Below, in pieces: positions 36,480 through 44,681 of a stretch of 50,007 bases of DNA; position 1 is the first letter of the stretch; each line of letters begins with the position of its first letter. The notes beneath the pieces are model-generated. The model was not told where the DNA came from. It worked only from the letters and a program-made list of their open reading frames with translations, and ran no database searches. The DNA comes from an uncultured Eudoraea sp. (GTDB lineage: Bacteria > Bacteroidota > Bacteroidia > Flavobacteriales > Flavobacteriaceae): assembly GCF_947260015.1 (NCBI RefSeq), contig NZ_CAMYOM010000025.1, positions 1 through 50,007 on the forward strand, given 5' to 3'. The translations under genes and the position numbers were made by a program.

Positions 36480-39179
36480 TTACCTGGGAGGAGGCTGACT
36501 TCTATTTTCAAATTTAAGATCCTTAAGAATGGAACTTTTAATACCTATAAAAAAGTACCATCTTTCAAAATCGCCAAATGGGGTCCAGTCAAAATTCAAT
36601 TTAAAACTTTTTAGGTCGCGTCTAAAGCGAAGCTGGGTAACAGTAAACCCTTTTCCCACAAAATCATAACCAGATGACACCCCAACGTCCCATCCTGGTG
36701 ACAGCGTAATATTACCGGAAAACATGAGAGAATTATTGGAAATTTGATTTTGCCTGGCACTATTACTATAGGTCACTGCATATTGCAGGCGAAGATCCCA
36801 TTCTATTTTATTCTGATATATAGGATTCTCTACATTGCTTTCGTCTCGATCGTCAAATCTGCTTTCATCAAAATTATTTGCCTTTCCGAAAAGATCATCA
36901 GTCCTACCCCCACTGGCTGCAACGTAAGCATCTCCTTCCGTCGGATATTCCTCCCGGTCTTTGCTTGGTTGAAAATCTTTACTGCTTAGAGAATAACTTA
37001 TGTTGGCCCTGGCAGAGGTAAGTCTAAACAAACTTCCCCCATTATTAATATTGAATGTATTTATTCGCCTGCCATTGTTGTCAATTGCATAGGGATCCAG
37101 GTTGGCACCAAAGTTAATAGACATTTTATTATCAAGAATATTGGTACCTCCTGTTAGACTTAATGGACTCAAATTAAGTGAATCTGCCTGAAAATTATAA
37201 CCTGTAGATAAATTAAAACTATTAAGCCACATCACCTTTTTTGGTTCAAGGCGTGTGGAATCTTTGTCACGCACTTTTGCTTCAAGTGTATTGGCCAGAG
37301 AAAAGCTCAAAGCGCTGGATTTACCACTCCGAGGTGCTCCATAAAGGGTGTTTTGAAAACGGGTATACTCAATTGTGTCTCCGGTTATTCCATTTATATA
37401 CTCGTCATAATATTGATCAAATGAAGGTGCCCAGCCGTAACCTACTGAAGGTCTCATTATATGGCGGATTGCTTGTATCTTTTTATCTTCCCCGCGATTA
37501 AATGTGCCATATACCGTTGTTCCAACGCTGCCGTTAAGACTGTACTGATTAAATCGATCAAAACCTTTTATAGTATCGGTAACAACTTCCTGAGATTCAG
37601 AATCAAAACGTTGATTAAACGTTTGCAAGGTCCATACGTCTTCATAATTACCGCCTACACTCATACTAAAATATTTAGCGACTTTGAAATTTGTACTTAT
37701 CGGTATCCGATTTCTGGCACCAACTTGGGCATCTTTAAACATTTGAGAGGTTCCAAAATCTTCACTGGTGGTTGATATGCTGTTACGGGCATTAAGGTCG
37801 TATTGAAAATTTATATTCTGTAATGCCCCCTTTTTTATACCACCCTCTTTAGCAAACGGAAAAATTCGTTCCAAACTGGCTTGCAGCGTTGGAAGCGTAA
37901 GATTTACTGCATCTGTATTTGTATTTTGATTGTGTGTGGCCGTTAAACTCACATTTACAGAAGGATAGGCCGGGAAAGTCCTGGAATAGGAAATAGATGA
38001 TGACAGATTATTGATTTGTGTATTTGGTAAATTTTGTTGCAGTAAGGAGTTTCTGTAGTACTGGCTGCTACCCAGGTTAACAGATGCAGACAATCTGGAA
38101 TTAGGATTGGCTTTTGAATCCTGGGAATGTGAAATCTGAATATTGTATATGGTGCCCCGGCTGTAATCATCAAACCCTTTTTGACTTACCACCTGATTTT
38201 CATATCTAAAATTAAAATTACCCCTGTACTTATAACGCTTGGAATAAACAGATTGAGCTCTGAAACCCCAGCTCCCGTTGGTATATAGGTCCCCGGTTAG
38301 TGTGAGGTCCACATAATCATTAATAGGGACATAGTAACCCAGGTTTTGCAAAAAATAGCCTCTGTCTGGATCGTTTCCAAATGTAGGCATCATTACTCCT
38401 GCAGTTCTTCCGGAAGTCAATGGGAAATATGCAAAAGGTAAGGCAATAGGGGTAGGTACATCTGCGATATATAAATTACTGAATCCGGCAATAACCTTTT
38501 TTTTGGGAACAAATTTTGCCTTTCTAACTCGAATATAATAATCCGGATTTACACTATCTTTTGCTGTTGTAAGTTTTCCTTCACTTAAAAAGTATACCGA
38601 ATCGTTTTCCTTTTTGGTAATCGAAGCATAAACCTTCATGGCATCAGAACCAAGTTCACCTAAACCTGCCTGTTGTTCTGTTCTGGAATTCCAAATCAGG
38701 GCTTTTTGGGTGTCAAAATTAAATCGAATTGAATCTGGAATTACCACGTTTTCTCCTTGTTTAAAATAAGGCATTTGCGAATAATTACCAAGTGAATCTT
38801 TAATACGTCCGGCATATACTTCATTTTTTATATAATCCATAATTATTATACCGGCTTTTAATTCTGTATCCTGATAATAAATTTCAGCTTCATTATACAG
38901 GTAAATTTTTTGATCTTTTTGACTTAATTTAACATAATCCTTTGCCTTATATTTAATTTTATCTGATAGAAGTCCTTGTTTGCCTTTAATTGAATCTGTC
39001 TGGGAAGAATCCGTCAAAACTGTATCTAAAACTACAGGAGCAGGCATTAGAGGCGCAGTAATGGTATCTCCCAAAGCTTTAATGGGTAAAGGCCTCATCA
39101 GATCTTCCTGCGCAGAGAGTGGAATAATGCCAATGATAAGCAGTAATAAGAAAAGTAGAGAATGTTTGTTTGATTGCAA
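36480..39179 (-). CDS. Putative LPS-assembly outer-membrane protein LptD
   Basis: An 899-residue LptD/OstA-like protein. A signal peptide (SLLFLLLLIIGIIPLSAQ) is followed by the OstA N-terminal domain (AKDYVKLSQKDQKIYLYNEA, then YQDTELKAGIIIMDY). The long beta-barrel follows, starting near PLTSGRTAGVMMPTFGNDPD and ending in FNFDWTPFGDFERWYFFIGI. Places lipopolysaccharide in the outer leaflet. The start is a TTG at 39179, since no ATG is available near the signal peptide. A TAAGTTTG box lies 48 bases upstream. Divergent from the amidase gene. Confidence 0.88.
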   Translation of the reverse strand: MQSNKHSLLFLLLLIIGIIPLSAQEDLMRPLPIKALGDTITAPLMPAPVVLDTVLTDSSQTDSIKGKQGLLSDKIKYKAKDYVKLSQKDQKIYLYNEAEIYYQDTELKAGIIIMDYIKNEVYAGRIKDSLGNYSQMPYFKQGENVVIPDSIRFNFDTQKALIWNSRTEQQAGLGELGSDAMKVYASITKKENDSVYFLSEGKLTTAKDSVNPDYYIRVRKAKFVPKKKVIAGFSNLYIADVPTPIALPFAYFPLTSGRTAGVMMPTFGNDPDRGYFLQNLGYYVPINDYVDLTLTGDLYTNGSWGFRAQSVYSKRYKYRGNFNFRYENQVVSQKGFDDYSRGTIYNIQISHSQDSKANPNSRLSASVNLGSSQYYRNSLLQQNLPNTQINNLSSSISYSRTFPAYPSVNVSLTATHNQNTNTDAVNLTLPTLQASLERIFPFAKEGGIKKGALQNINFQYDLNARNSISTTSEDFGTSQMFKDAQVGARNRIPISTNFKVAKYFSMSVGGNYEDVWTLQTFNQRFDSESQEVVTDTIKGFDRFNQYSLNGSVGTTVYGTFNRGEDKKIQAIRHIMRPSVGYGWAPSFDQYYDEYINGITGDTIEYTRFQNTLYGAPRSGKSSALSFSLANTLEAKVRDKDSTRLEPKKVMWLNSFNLSTGYNFQADSLNLSPLSLTGGTNILDNKMSINFGANLDPYAIDNNGRRINTFNINNGGSLFRLTSARANISYSLSSKDFQPSKDREEYPTEGDAYVAASGGRTDDLFGKANNFDESRFDDRDESNVENPIYQNKIEWDLRLQYAVTYSNSARQNQISNNSLMFSGNITLSPGWDVGVSSGYDFVGKGFTVTQLRFRRDLKSFKLNFDWTPFGDFERWYFFIGIKSSILKDLKFENRSQPPPR

Positions 39180-39226
39180 AGCGATAAATCCTATTTTTGT
39201 AACGGTAAGGCTTCGTTTTTGGTAGT

Positions 39227-39234
39227 CAAACTTA
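39227..39234 (-). promoter_or_regulatory. -7 box of the LptD-like gene
   Basis: TAAGTTTG on the minus strand, matching TAnnTTTG, 48 bases before the TTG start. No TTG lies at standard spacing. Confidence 0.45.
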
Positions 39235-39434
39235 CATATATTTTTTGGTCTGCTTGTAGCACATTACAATAAATTTAACCATAGTAAATGCTTGTAAAAT
39301 TCTTTTAGCAGATGAAATATGATAATTGTTTTTTTAATTTGCGATAGAATTAAATCCTAAAGATTTTTACCTTAGGAAGAGATATAAGGTCATTACAAAT
39401 GTTACATTTTATTTAAAATATAACCCTAAAATCA

Positions 39435-40859
39435 ATGAAGTTCAATAAGTTTTTTTTCATTCCTCTGGCGATAATATTTTTCTTGTTATGCTCTTATGAT
39501 AAAAGAGATTCGGATCCTCAAACCGATCAATTTGTTGTAGTATTGGACGCAGGCCATGGTGGTCACGATCCGGGCAATTTGGGCAATGGTTATATGGAAA
39601 AGAATATAGCCTTAAACATCGTATTAAATGTTGGCAGGAAATTAGCATCCAATCCCGATATAAAGGTTATATATACAAGAAAGGATGATTCTTTTGTAGA
39701 CTTATTTGTTAGAGGAGAAATTGCAAATAAGGCTAATGCGGACCTATTTGTATCCGTACATTGTGATTCACACACTTCTGATGCCAATGGAGCCGGAACT
39801 TTTGTCCTTGGATTACATGCAAACAAACAGAATTTTGAAATTGCAAAAAAGGAAAATTCCGTGATTTATCTCGAAGATAATTACGAATCTCGCTATGCTG
39901 CTTATGATATTAACTCTCCTGAATCTGTAATAGGCTTAACTATTATGCAGGAAGAATTTCTGGATCAAAGCATTTTGCTTGGTAAGATGATGCAGGATAA
40001 TTTTTCTAATAATTTGAGTCGAAATGACAGAAAGGTAAAGCAGGCCGGATTTATTGTGCTGCATCAAACTTTTATGCCCAGTGTGCTAATCGAAACAGGT
40101 TTTCTTACTAATAAGTCAGAAGGATTATACCTAAACTCTAAAAAAGGGCAGGAAGAAATGGGCAATGCCATTGCGGATGCTATTATTAATTATAAAAATA
40201 ACACAAGAATTAATTTAGAGGATGCTACATCTTCTGAGGAAATCGCGACCACAAAAAATATGGAGGAGACACCCGCAGTAGGGGCAATTGTAGCTTCGGA
40301 ACCAGAAATAGCTCCTACCGCTGATATCAAAAATGAGGCCCCGAAAAAAGAAATCAAGGAACCAATTGTTGTAGTTTCTTCTGATTTACCTCCAAACGAA
40401 ACTGCGGTAACTAACCAAAATAAAACCGAGGAAGTTTTAATAAAGGAAGAAGATAAACCATTGCCAAAAAAAGAAGTACCTGAGCAAGAGGTTAGAGAAA
40501 TACCCTTAACTATTGTTGAAGAACCCATTGCTGCACCAATAGTTGATAAGAAAAAAGATGAAGAGGTAAAAAAGGAAGAAGTTGTCTCAGATACAAAAAT
40601 AGTCTTCAAAGTACAGCTTTTGGCCAGTTCAAGGGTTTTACCCTTGCTTTCCGAGGAATTTAATGGATTGAGTACCCTTTCAACTGAGCGCTATAAAAAC
40701 CTGGTTAGATACATGTACGGAAAAACTAATTCCTATGCTCAGGCAAAATTATATAAAGCGAATGCCGATGCCAAAGGATATTCTACTTCATTTATCGTGG
40801 CCTATAAGGATGGGAAAAGAATACCCGTTCCAGAGGCCTTAAAATACGTCTCTGAATAA
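39435..40859 (+). CDS. N-acetylmuramoyl-L-alanine amidase (Amidase_3) with C-terminal SPOR-like domain
   Basis: A 474-residue cell-wall amidase with an N-terminal membrane segment. Zinc ligands and catalytic residues are visible: VVVLDAGHGGHDPGN (H41), VSVHCDSH (H109) and the general base E220 in VLIETGF. A long, low-complexity linker (about residues 255-385) rich in Glu, Lys, Pro and Thr follows. The last ~85 residues (VFKVQLLASSRVLPLLSEEF, YMYGKTNSYAQAKLYK, GYSTSFIVAYKDGKRI) resemble the SPOR-like end of flavobacterial amidases, which would direct it to the division site. Divergent from LptD-like and followed by mlaD. Confidence 0.93.
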   Translation: MKFNKFFFIPLAIIFFLLCSYDKRDSDPQTDQFVVVLDAGHGGHDPGNLGNGYMEKNIALNIVLNVGRKLASNPDIKVIYTRKDDSFVDLFVRGEIANKANADLFVSVHCDSHTSDANGAGTFVLGLHANKQNFEIAKKENSVIYLEDNYESRYAAYDINSPESVIGLTIMQEEFLDQSILLGKMMQDNFSNNLSRNDRKVKQAGFIVLHQTFMPSVLIETGFLTNKSEGLYLNSKKGQEEMGNAIADAIINYKNNTRINLEDATSSEEIATTKNMEETPAVGAIVASEPEIAPTADIKNEAPKKEIKEPIVVVSSDLPPNETAVTNQNKTEEVLIKEEDKPLPKKEVPEQEVREIPLTIVEEPIAAPIVDKKKDEEVKKEEVVSDTKIVFKVQLLASSRVLPLLSEEFNGLSTLSTERYKNLVRYMYGKTNSYAQAKLYKANADAKGYSTSFIVAYKDGKRIPVPEALKYVSE

Positions 40860-40884
40860 TGGCAGGTCTTGTAAAATTTATTTC

Positions 40885-40892
40885 TAATTTTG
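40885..40892 (+). promoter_or_regulatory. -7 box of mlaD operon
   Basis: TAATTTTG, 22 bases before the TTG start of the mlaD gene, supporting that start. TTG at 17-23 spacing is not present. Confidence 0.45.
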
Positions 40893-40914
40893 TTTGTAAT
40901 TTAAATCTAATCGT

Positions 40915-41883
40915 TTGAAGCTATCCAGGGAAATCAAAACAGGAATAATCGTTATTGGAGGTATTTTGCTGTTTGTCATGGGCTTCAGTTTTCTTAAAGC
41001 AACCCCTATTTTTAATAATAGTAAAACCTTTTACGCGGTTTACACTCACGTAGGCGGTTTGCAACCCGGAACACAGGTATCCATTAATGGTTTCAATGTG
41101 GGGAATGTGAATAAAATTACTTTTAAAAATGGTAGCGGCAACCTTGTTGTTACTTTTTCTGTCGACAGTGATTTTGAGTTTTCTAAAAATAGCACGGCAG
41201 AGCTCTATGATACAGGGATAATTGGAGGTAAAGGAATACAAATAAATCCGGTATTTGACGGTGCGCCAATTGCACAATCCGGGGATACATTATCCTCTAA
41301 TATAAAACCGGGCCTTACAGATTTGTTACAACAAAAATTGGCCCCTTTGCAGTCCAAAATTGAAGGTGCCGTTACCAATGCAGATTCCTTGTTGATAAAT
41401 TTCAACGATGTATTGGATGAAGAGACAAAAAAAAACTTAAGAGAAAGTATCAAGGGGCTTAATACTACCGTTCAAAGTTTTCAATCTACAGCGGCAACTC
41501 TAAATTCCTTGTTGGCAGAGAATAAGGGTAAACTAGATAGCTCTATCACCAATATTAACACAATTACGACTAACTTTTCAATTCTTTCAGATTCTCTTGC
41601 CCAGGTAGGATTGGCTAATACAATAAGAAGTTTGGAGACTACCATCGGGAATTTAAATAAAATGATGGCCAAAATGGAAAAAGGGGAAGGTACTTTGGGC
41701 AAACTGATGAATAATGACGAGCTTTATAATAATCTGTCTGAAGCTTCCAAAGAATTAGACTTACTACTTCAGGATTTTCGTTTAAATCCAAAACGATATG
41801 TAAATGTATCTGTCTTTGGTAAAAAACAAAAGGAATATGAAATTATTGAAAACGATCCTGCAACAAATAAACCTAATGAATAG
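40915..41883 (+). CDS. MlaD family (MCE domain) lipid-transport protein
   Basis: A 322-residue protein with one N-terminal helix (TGIIVIGGILLFVMGFSFL) and a single MCE domain (YAVYTHVGGLQPGTQVSING, then GIIGGKGIQINP). A coiled-coil-rich tail of about 180 residues follows. Periplasmic substrate-binding part of an Mla-type phospholipid transporter; the MlaE/MlaF partners are not in this window. The start is TTG at 40915, placed 22 bases after a TAATTTTG -7 box (40885-40892). The stop codon touches the ATG of the Fe-S gene, so the genes are co-transcribed. Confidence 0.92.
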   Translation: MKLSREIKTGIIVIGGILLFVMGFSFLKATPIFNNSKTFYAVYTHVGGLQPGTQVSINGFNVGNVNKITFKNGSGNLVVTFSVDSDFEFSKNSTAELYDTGIIGGKGIQINPVFDGAPIAQSGDTLSSNIKPGLTDLLQQKLAPLQSKIEGAVTNADSLLINFNDVLDEETKKNLRESIKGLNTTVQSFQSTAATLNSLLAENKGKLDSSITNINTITTNFSILSDSLAQVGLANTIRSLETTIGNLNKMMAKMEKGEGTLGKLMNNDELYNNLSEASKELDLLLQDFRLNPKRYVNVSVFGKKQKEYEIIENDPATNKPNE

Positions 41884-43209
41884 ATGCAGTATCTCCCAAA
41901 TGTAATTTTCTTAATTATTTTATTAGCCGGGCTTGGATATTTCGCTAAGAACGTCAAGAAGCTCACCAGGAATATTAACCTGGGTAGGGGCCGAATGCCT
42001 TCAGATAATAAACCACAGCGTTTTAAGAATATGGCCCTTATAGCTTTAGGGCAAACCAAAATGGTGGTAAGGCCAATTGCAGGTTTATTACACCTTATTG
42101 TTTATCTCGGTTTTATAATTATAAATATTGAAGTTCTGGAGATTATTATAGACGGTATTTTTGGAACCCATAGAGTATTTGCGCCCCTTGGCAATGTATA
42201 CAACATCCTTATTGCTTCCTTTGAAGTGCTTGCTCTTTTGGTAATTCTAGCGGTAATTATCTTCTGGTTACGAAGGAATTTCATAAGAATAAAACGTTTT
42301 ATTAAGCCTGAAATGAAAGGCTGGCCAAAAATGGATGCCAATCTTATTTTGTATATAGAATTGGTTTTAATGGCTTTATTCCTAACAATGAATGCTGCAG
42401 ATTATCAACTTCAGCTTATGAATGCACCACATTATACAAAAGCAGGTCTTTTTCCTGTTAGTCAATTCATGAACTCCATTTTCGATGGAATGTCTGTAAG
42501 CAATATTATACTGATAGAACGCGCTGCCTGGTGGATGCATATCGTTGGAATATTGGCCTTTCTGAATTATTTGTATTATTCCAAGCATCTGCACATATTA
42601 CTTGCCTTTCCAAATACATATTTTGGAAAACTTAATGCTCCGGGTCAGTTTGATAATCTTGAAGCTGTAACCAAAGAAGTGAAATTAATGATGGACCCTA
42701 ATGCTGATCCCTTTGCGGCACCAGCGGATGATGCCCCCCCTCCGGATAAATTTGGAGCTTCTGATGTAATGGACCTTACTAAGGTTCAGTTGCTGAACGC
42801 ATATACATGTACAGAATGCGGAAGGTGTACCAGTGAATGTCCGGCAAACCTTACGGGTAAGAAACTATCACCAAGAAAAATAATGATGGATACTCGTGAT
42901 AGGTTAGAGGAGGTTGGAAGTAATATGAATGCCAATAAAGGAAAATTCGTTGAAGATGGTCGTCAATTATTAGGTGATTTTATTTCAGCTGAAGAATTAT
43001 GGGCTTGTACTTCCTGCAACGCATGCGTAGAAGCTTGTCCGGTAAGCATAGACCCATTATCTATAATAATTAGTATGCGTCAGTACCTGGTTATGGAACA
43101 ATCGGCTGCGCCAAGCGATCTTAATGTTATGATGGGAAATATAGAAAATAATGGAGCCCCCTGGCCATTTAATCAAATGGACAGGCTTAATTGGACCGAT
43201 GAATCTTAA
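41884..43209 (+). CDS. Membrane-bound (Fe-S)-binding protein, heterodisulfide-reductase-like
   Basis: A 441-residue protein. The first ~240 residues hold about five membrane helices like NarI/HdrE-type cytochrome b parts. The C-terminal half has two ferredoxin-type [4Fe-4S] sites: C309-TEC-GRC-TSEC319 and C375-TSC-NAC-VEAC385. With the next gene it forms an HdrDE/GlcF-like electron-transfer pair between a quinone pool and an unknown donor. This pair is conserved next to mlaD in many Flavobacteriaceae. It starts directly after the mlaD stop. Confidence 0.88.
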   Translation: MQYLPNVIFLIILLAGLGYFAKNVKKLTRNINLGRGRMPSDNKPQRFKNMALIALGQTKMVVRPIAGLLHLIVYLGFIIINIEVLEIIIDGIFGTHRVFAPLGNVYNILIASFEVLALLVILAVIIFWLRRNFIRIKRFIKPEMKGWPKMDANLILYIELVLMALFLTMNAADYQLQLMNAPHYTKAGLFPVSQFMNSIFDGMSVSNIILIERAAWWMHIVGILAFLNYLYYSKHLHILLAFPNTYFGKLNAPGQFDNLEAVTKEVKLMMDPNADPFAAPADDAPPPDKFGASDVMDLTKVQLLNAYTCTECGRCTSECPANLTGKKLSPRKIMMDTRDRLEEVGSNMNANKGKFVEDGRQLLGDFISAEELWACTSCNACVEACPVSIDPLSIIISMRQYLVMEQSAAPSDLNVMMGNIENNGAPWPFNQMDRLNWTDES

Positions 43210-43229
43210 AAAGCAAAATTAGCAAGATC

Positions 43230-44021
43230 ATGAGTGAAGCGTTGAAAGTACCTACTATGGCAGAGTTTTTTGCTGAAGGTAAGCAGCCAGAAGTATTATT
43301 TTGGGTGGGTTGTGCCGGTAGTTTTGACGACCGGGCCAAGAGAATCACTAAGGCTTTTGTGAAAATACTTCAAAGGGCTAATGTGAGTTTTGCGGTTCTT
43401 GGAACCGAAGAAAGTTGTTCCGGGGATCCTGCAAAAAGAGCAGGAAACGAGTTTTTGTTCCAAATGCAGGCGGTAACAAATATTGAAGTAATGAATGCCT
43501 ACGGAATAAAAAGTATTGTAACTGCTTGTCCCCACTGTTTTAATACTATTAAAAATGAATATCCGGGATTAGGAGGTAATTATGAGGTTATGCATCACAC
43601 CCAATTCATAAATATGTTATTGGAAGATGGAAGAATTACCATGGAAGGTGGCAGCTATAAGGGTAAACGTATTACCTTTCATGACCCTTGCTACCTTGGA
43701 AGGGCCAACAACGTATATGAGGCGCCAAGGAATATCATAAAAAAACTGGATGCACAACTGGTTGAAATGAAGAATTGCAGGAAAAAGGGCTTATGTTGTG
43801 GAGCAGGAGGGGCACAAATGTTTAAAGAACCAGAGCAAGGAGATAAGGATATTAACATTGAACGTACTGAGGAAGCCCTGGAAACACAGCCAGAGATTAT
43901 TGCTGCAGCCTGTCCGTTTTGCAATACAATGATGACCGATGGATTAAAAAGTAAGGAAAAAGAAGCTTCCATAAAGGTAATGGATATCGCAGAACTGATA
44001 GCCAATGCTGAGGATCTTTAA
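43230..44021 (+). CDS. (Fe-S)-binding protein with two CCG domains (HdrB/LutA-like)
   Basis: A 263-residue cysteine-rich protein. FWVGCAGSFDDRAKRIT opens the first CCG domain, closed by TACPHCFNTIKNEYP. The second has FHDPCYLGRANNVYEAPRNI and CRKKGLCCGAGGAQM, ending AACPFCNTMMTDG. CCG domains bind non-cubane or [4Fe-4S] clusters in heterodisulfide-reductase-type enzymes. It acts with the preceding membrane protein, 20 bases upstream. The substrate (disulfide, lactate or glycolate) is not shown by the sequence. Confidence 0.9.
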   Translation: MSEALKVPTMAEFFAEGKQPEVLFWVGCAGSFDDRAKRITKAFVKILQRANVSFAVLGTEESCSGDPAKRAGNEFLFQMQAVTNIEVMNAYGIKSIVTACPHCFNTIKNEYPGLGGNYEVMHHTQFINMLLEDGRITMEGGSYKGKRITFHDPCYLGRANNVYEAPRNIIKKLDAQLVEMKNCRKKGLCCGAGGAQMFKEPEQGDKDINIERTEEALETQPEIIAAACPFCNTMMTDGLKSKEKEASIKVMDIAELIANAEDL

Positions 44022-44077
44022 TCAGATTAAAAGAATTGTTTTGAAAATATAAATTCAATTAAAATGAAGAAGAAAAA

Positions 44078-44560
44078 ATGCTGGTAAATTTTGAATCATT
44101 AAGCGATACGGCAAGAGTTTGGATTTACCAGGCTAACAGAAGTTTTTCGGAAGAAGAACTTGTTGAAATATCAGCTGCCCTGGACAGATTTATTTCTGAA
44201 TGGACAGCCCATGGAAGTGATCTTAAGGCAGGGTATGAACTTAAGTATAAACGTTTCATAATAATTGCTTTGGATCAGGATTTCGCTTCTGCTTCAGGTT
44301 GTTCTATTGATGCGTCGGTACATTTTATCCAACAGCTCGAAAAGAAATATGATGTAGTTTTATTGGATAAAATGAACGTTTCTTACAAACAAGGCATACA
44401 TATTGCATATAAACCTTTAGGAGATTTTAAGAAAATGGCTAAGGATAAGGCAGTTTCTAAAAACACTATAGTTTTTAATAATTTGGTTACCAATAAATAT
44501 GAATATATAAATAATTGGGAAGTGCCGGCATCTGATAGTTGGCATGGCCGTTTTTTATAA
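44078..44560 (+). CDS. Conserved Bacteroidota protein, often labelled ABC transporter ATPase
   Basis: A 160-residue cytoplasmic protein with no Walker A, so the common database label of ABC transporter ATPase is not supported by its sequence. Conserved-looking blocks are WIYQANRSFSEEEL, DRFISEWTAHGSDLKAGYEL, FIIIALDQDFASASGCSIDA and YEYINNWEVPASDSWHGRFL. It lies 56 bases after the Fe-S pair and probably shares the transcript. Function unknown. Confidence 0.85.
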   Translation: MLVNFESLSDTARVWIYQANRSFSEEELVEISAALDRFISEWTAHGSDLKAGYELKYKRFIIIALDQDFASASGCSIDASVHFIQQLEKKYDVVLLDKMNVSYKQGIHIAYKPLGDFKKMAKDKAVSKNTIVFNNLVTNKYEYINNWEVPASDSWHGRFL

Positions 44561-44643
44561 AATTGTGTTTATAGCCTGATTAGACCTTTTTCGGCATTCT
44601 AATATCCCACCACGGCTGCATTAATTAACAAAAAAACAATATT

Positions 44644-44651
44644 TAATTTTG
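44644..44651 (+). promoter_or_regulatory. -7 box of the GH3/beta-lactamase gene
   Basis: TAATTTTG, 30 bases before the ATG at 44682. No -33 TTG at standard distance. Confidence 0.35.
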
Positions 44652-44681
44652 TTTTAAGTTAGTACCTAGAATCTATTATTT

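Noticed and set aside
44078-44560. ABC transporter ATPase
   Set aside because: The common label for this family is not supported: the 160-residue protein has no Walker A, signature or Walker B motif. It is kept as a conserved protein of unknown function.
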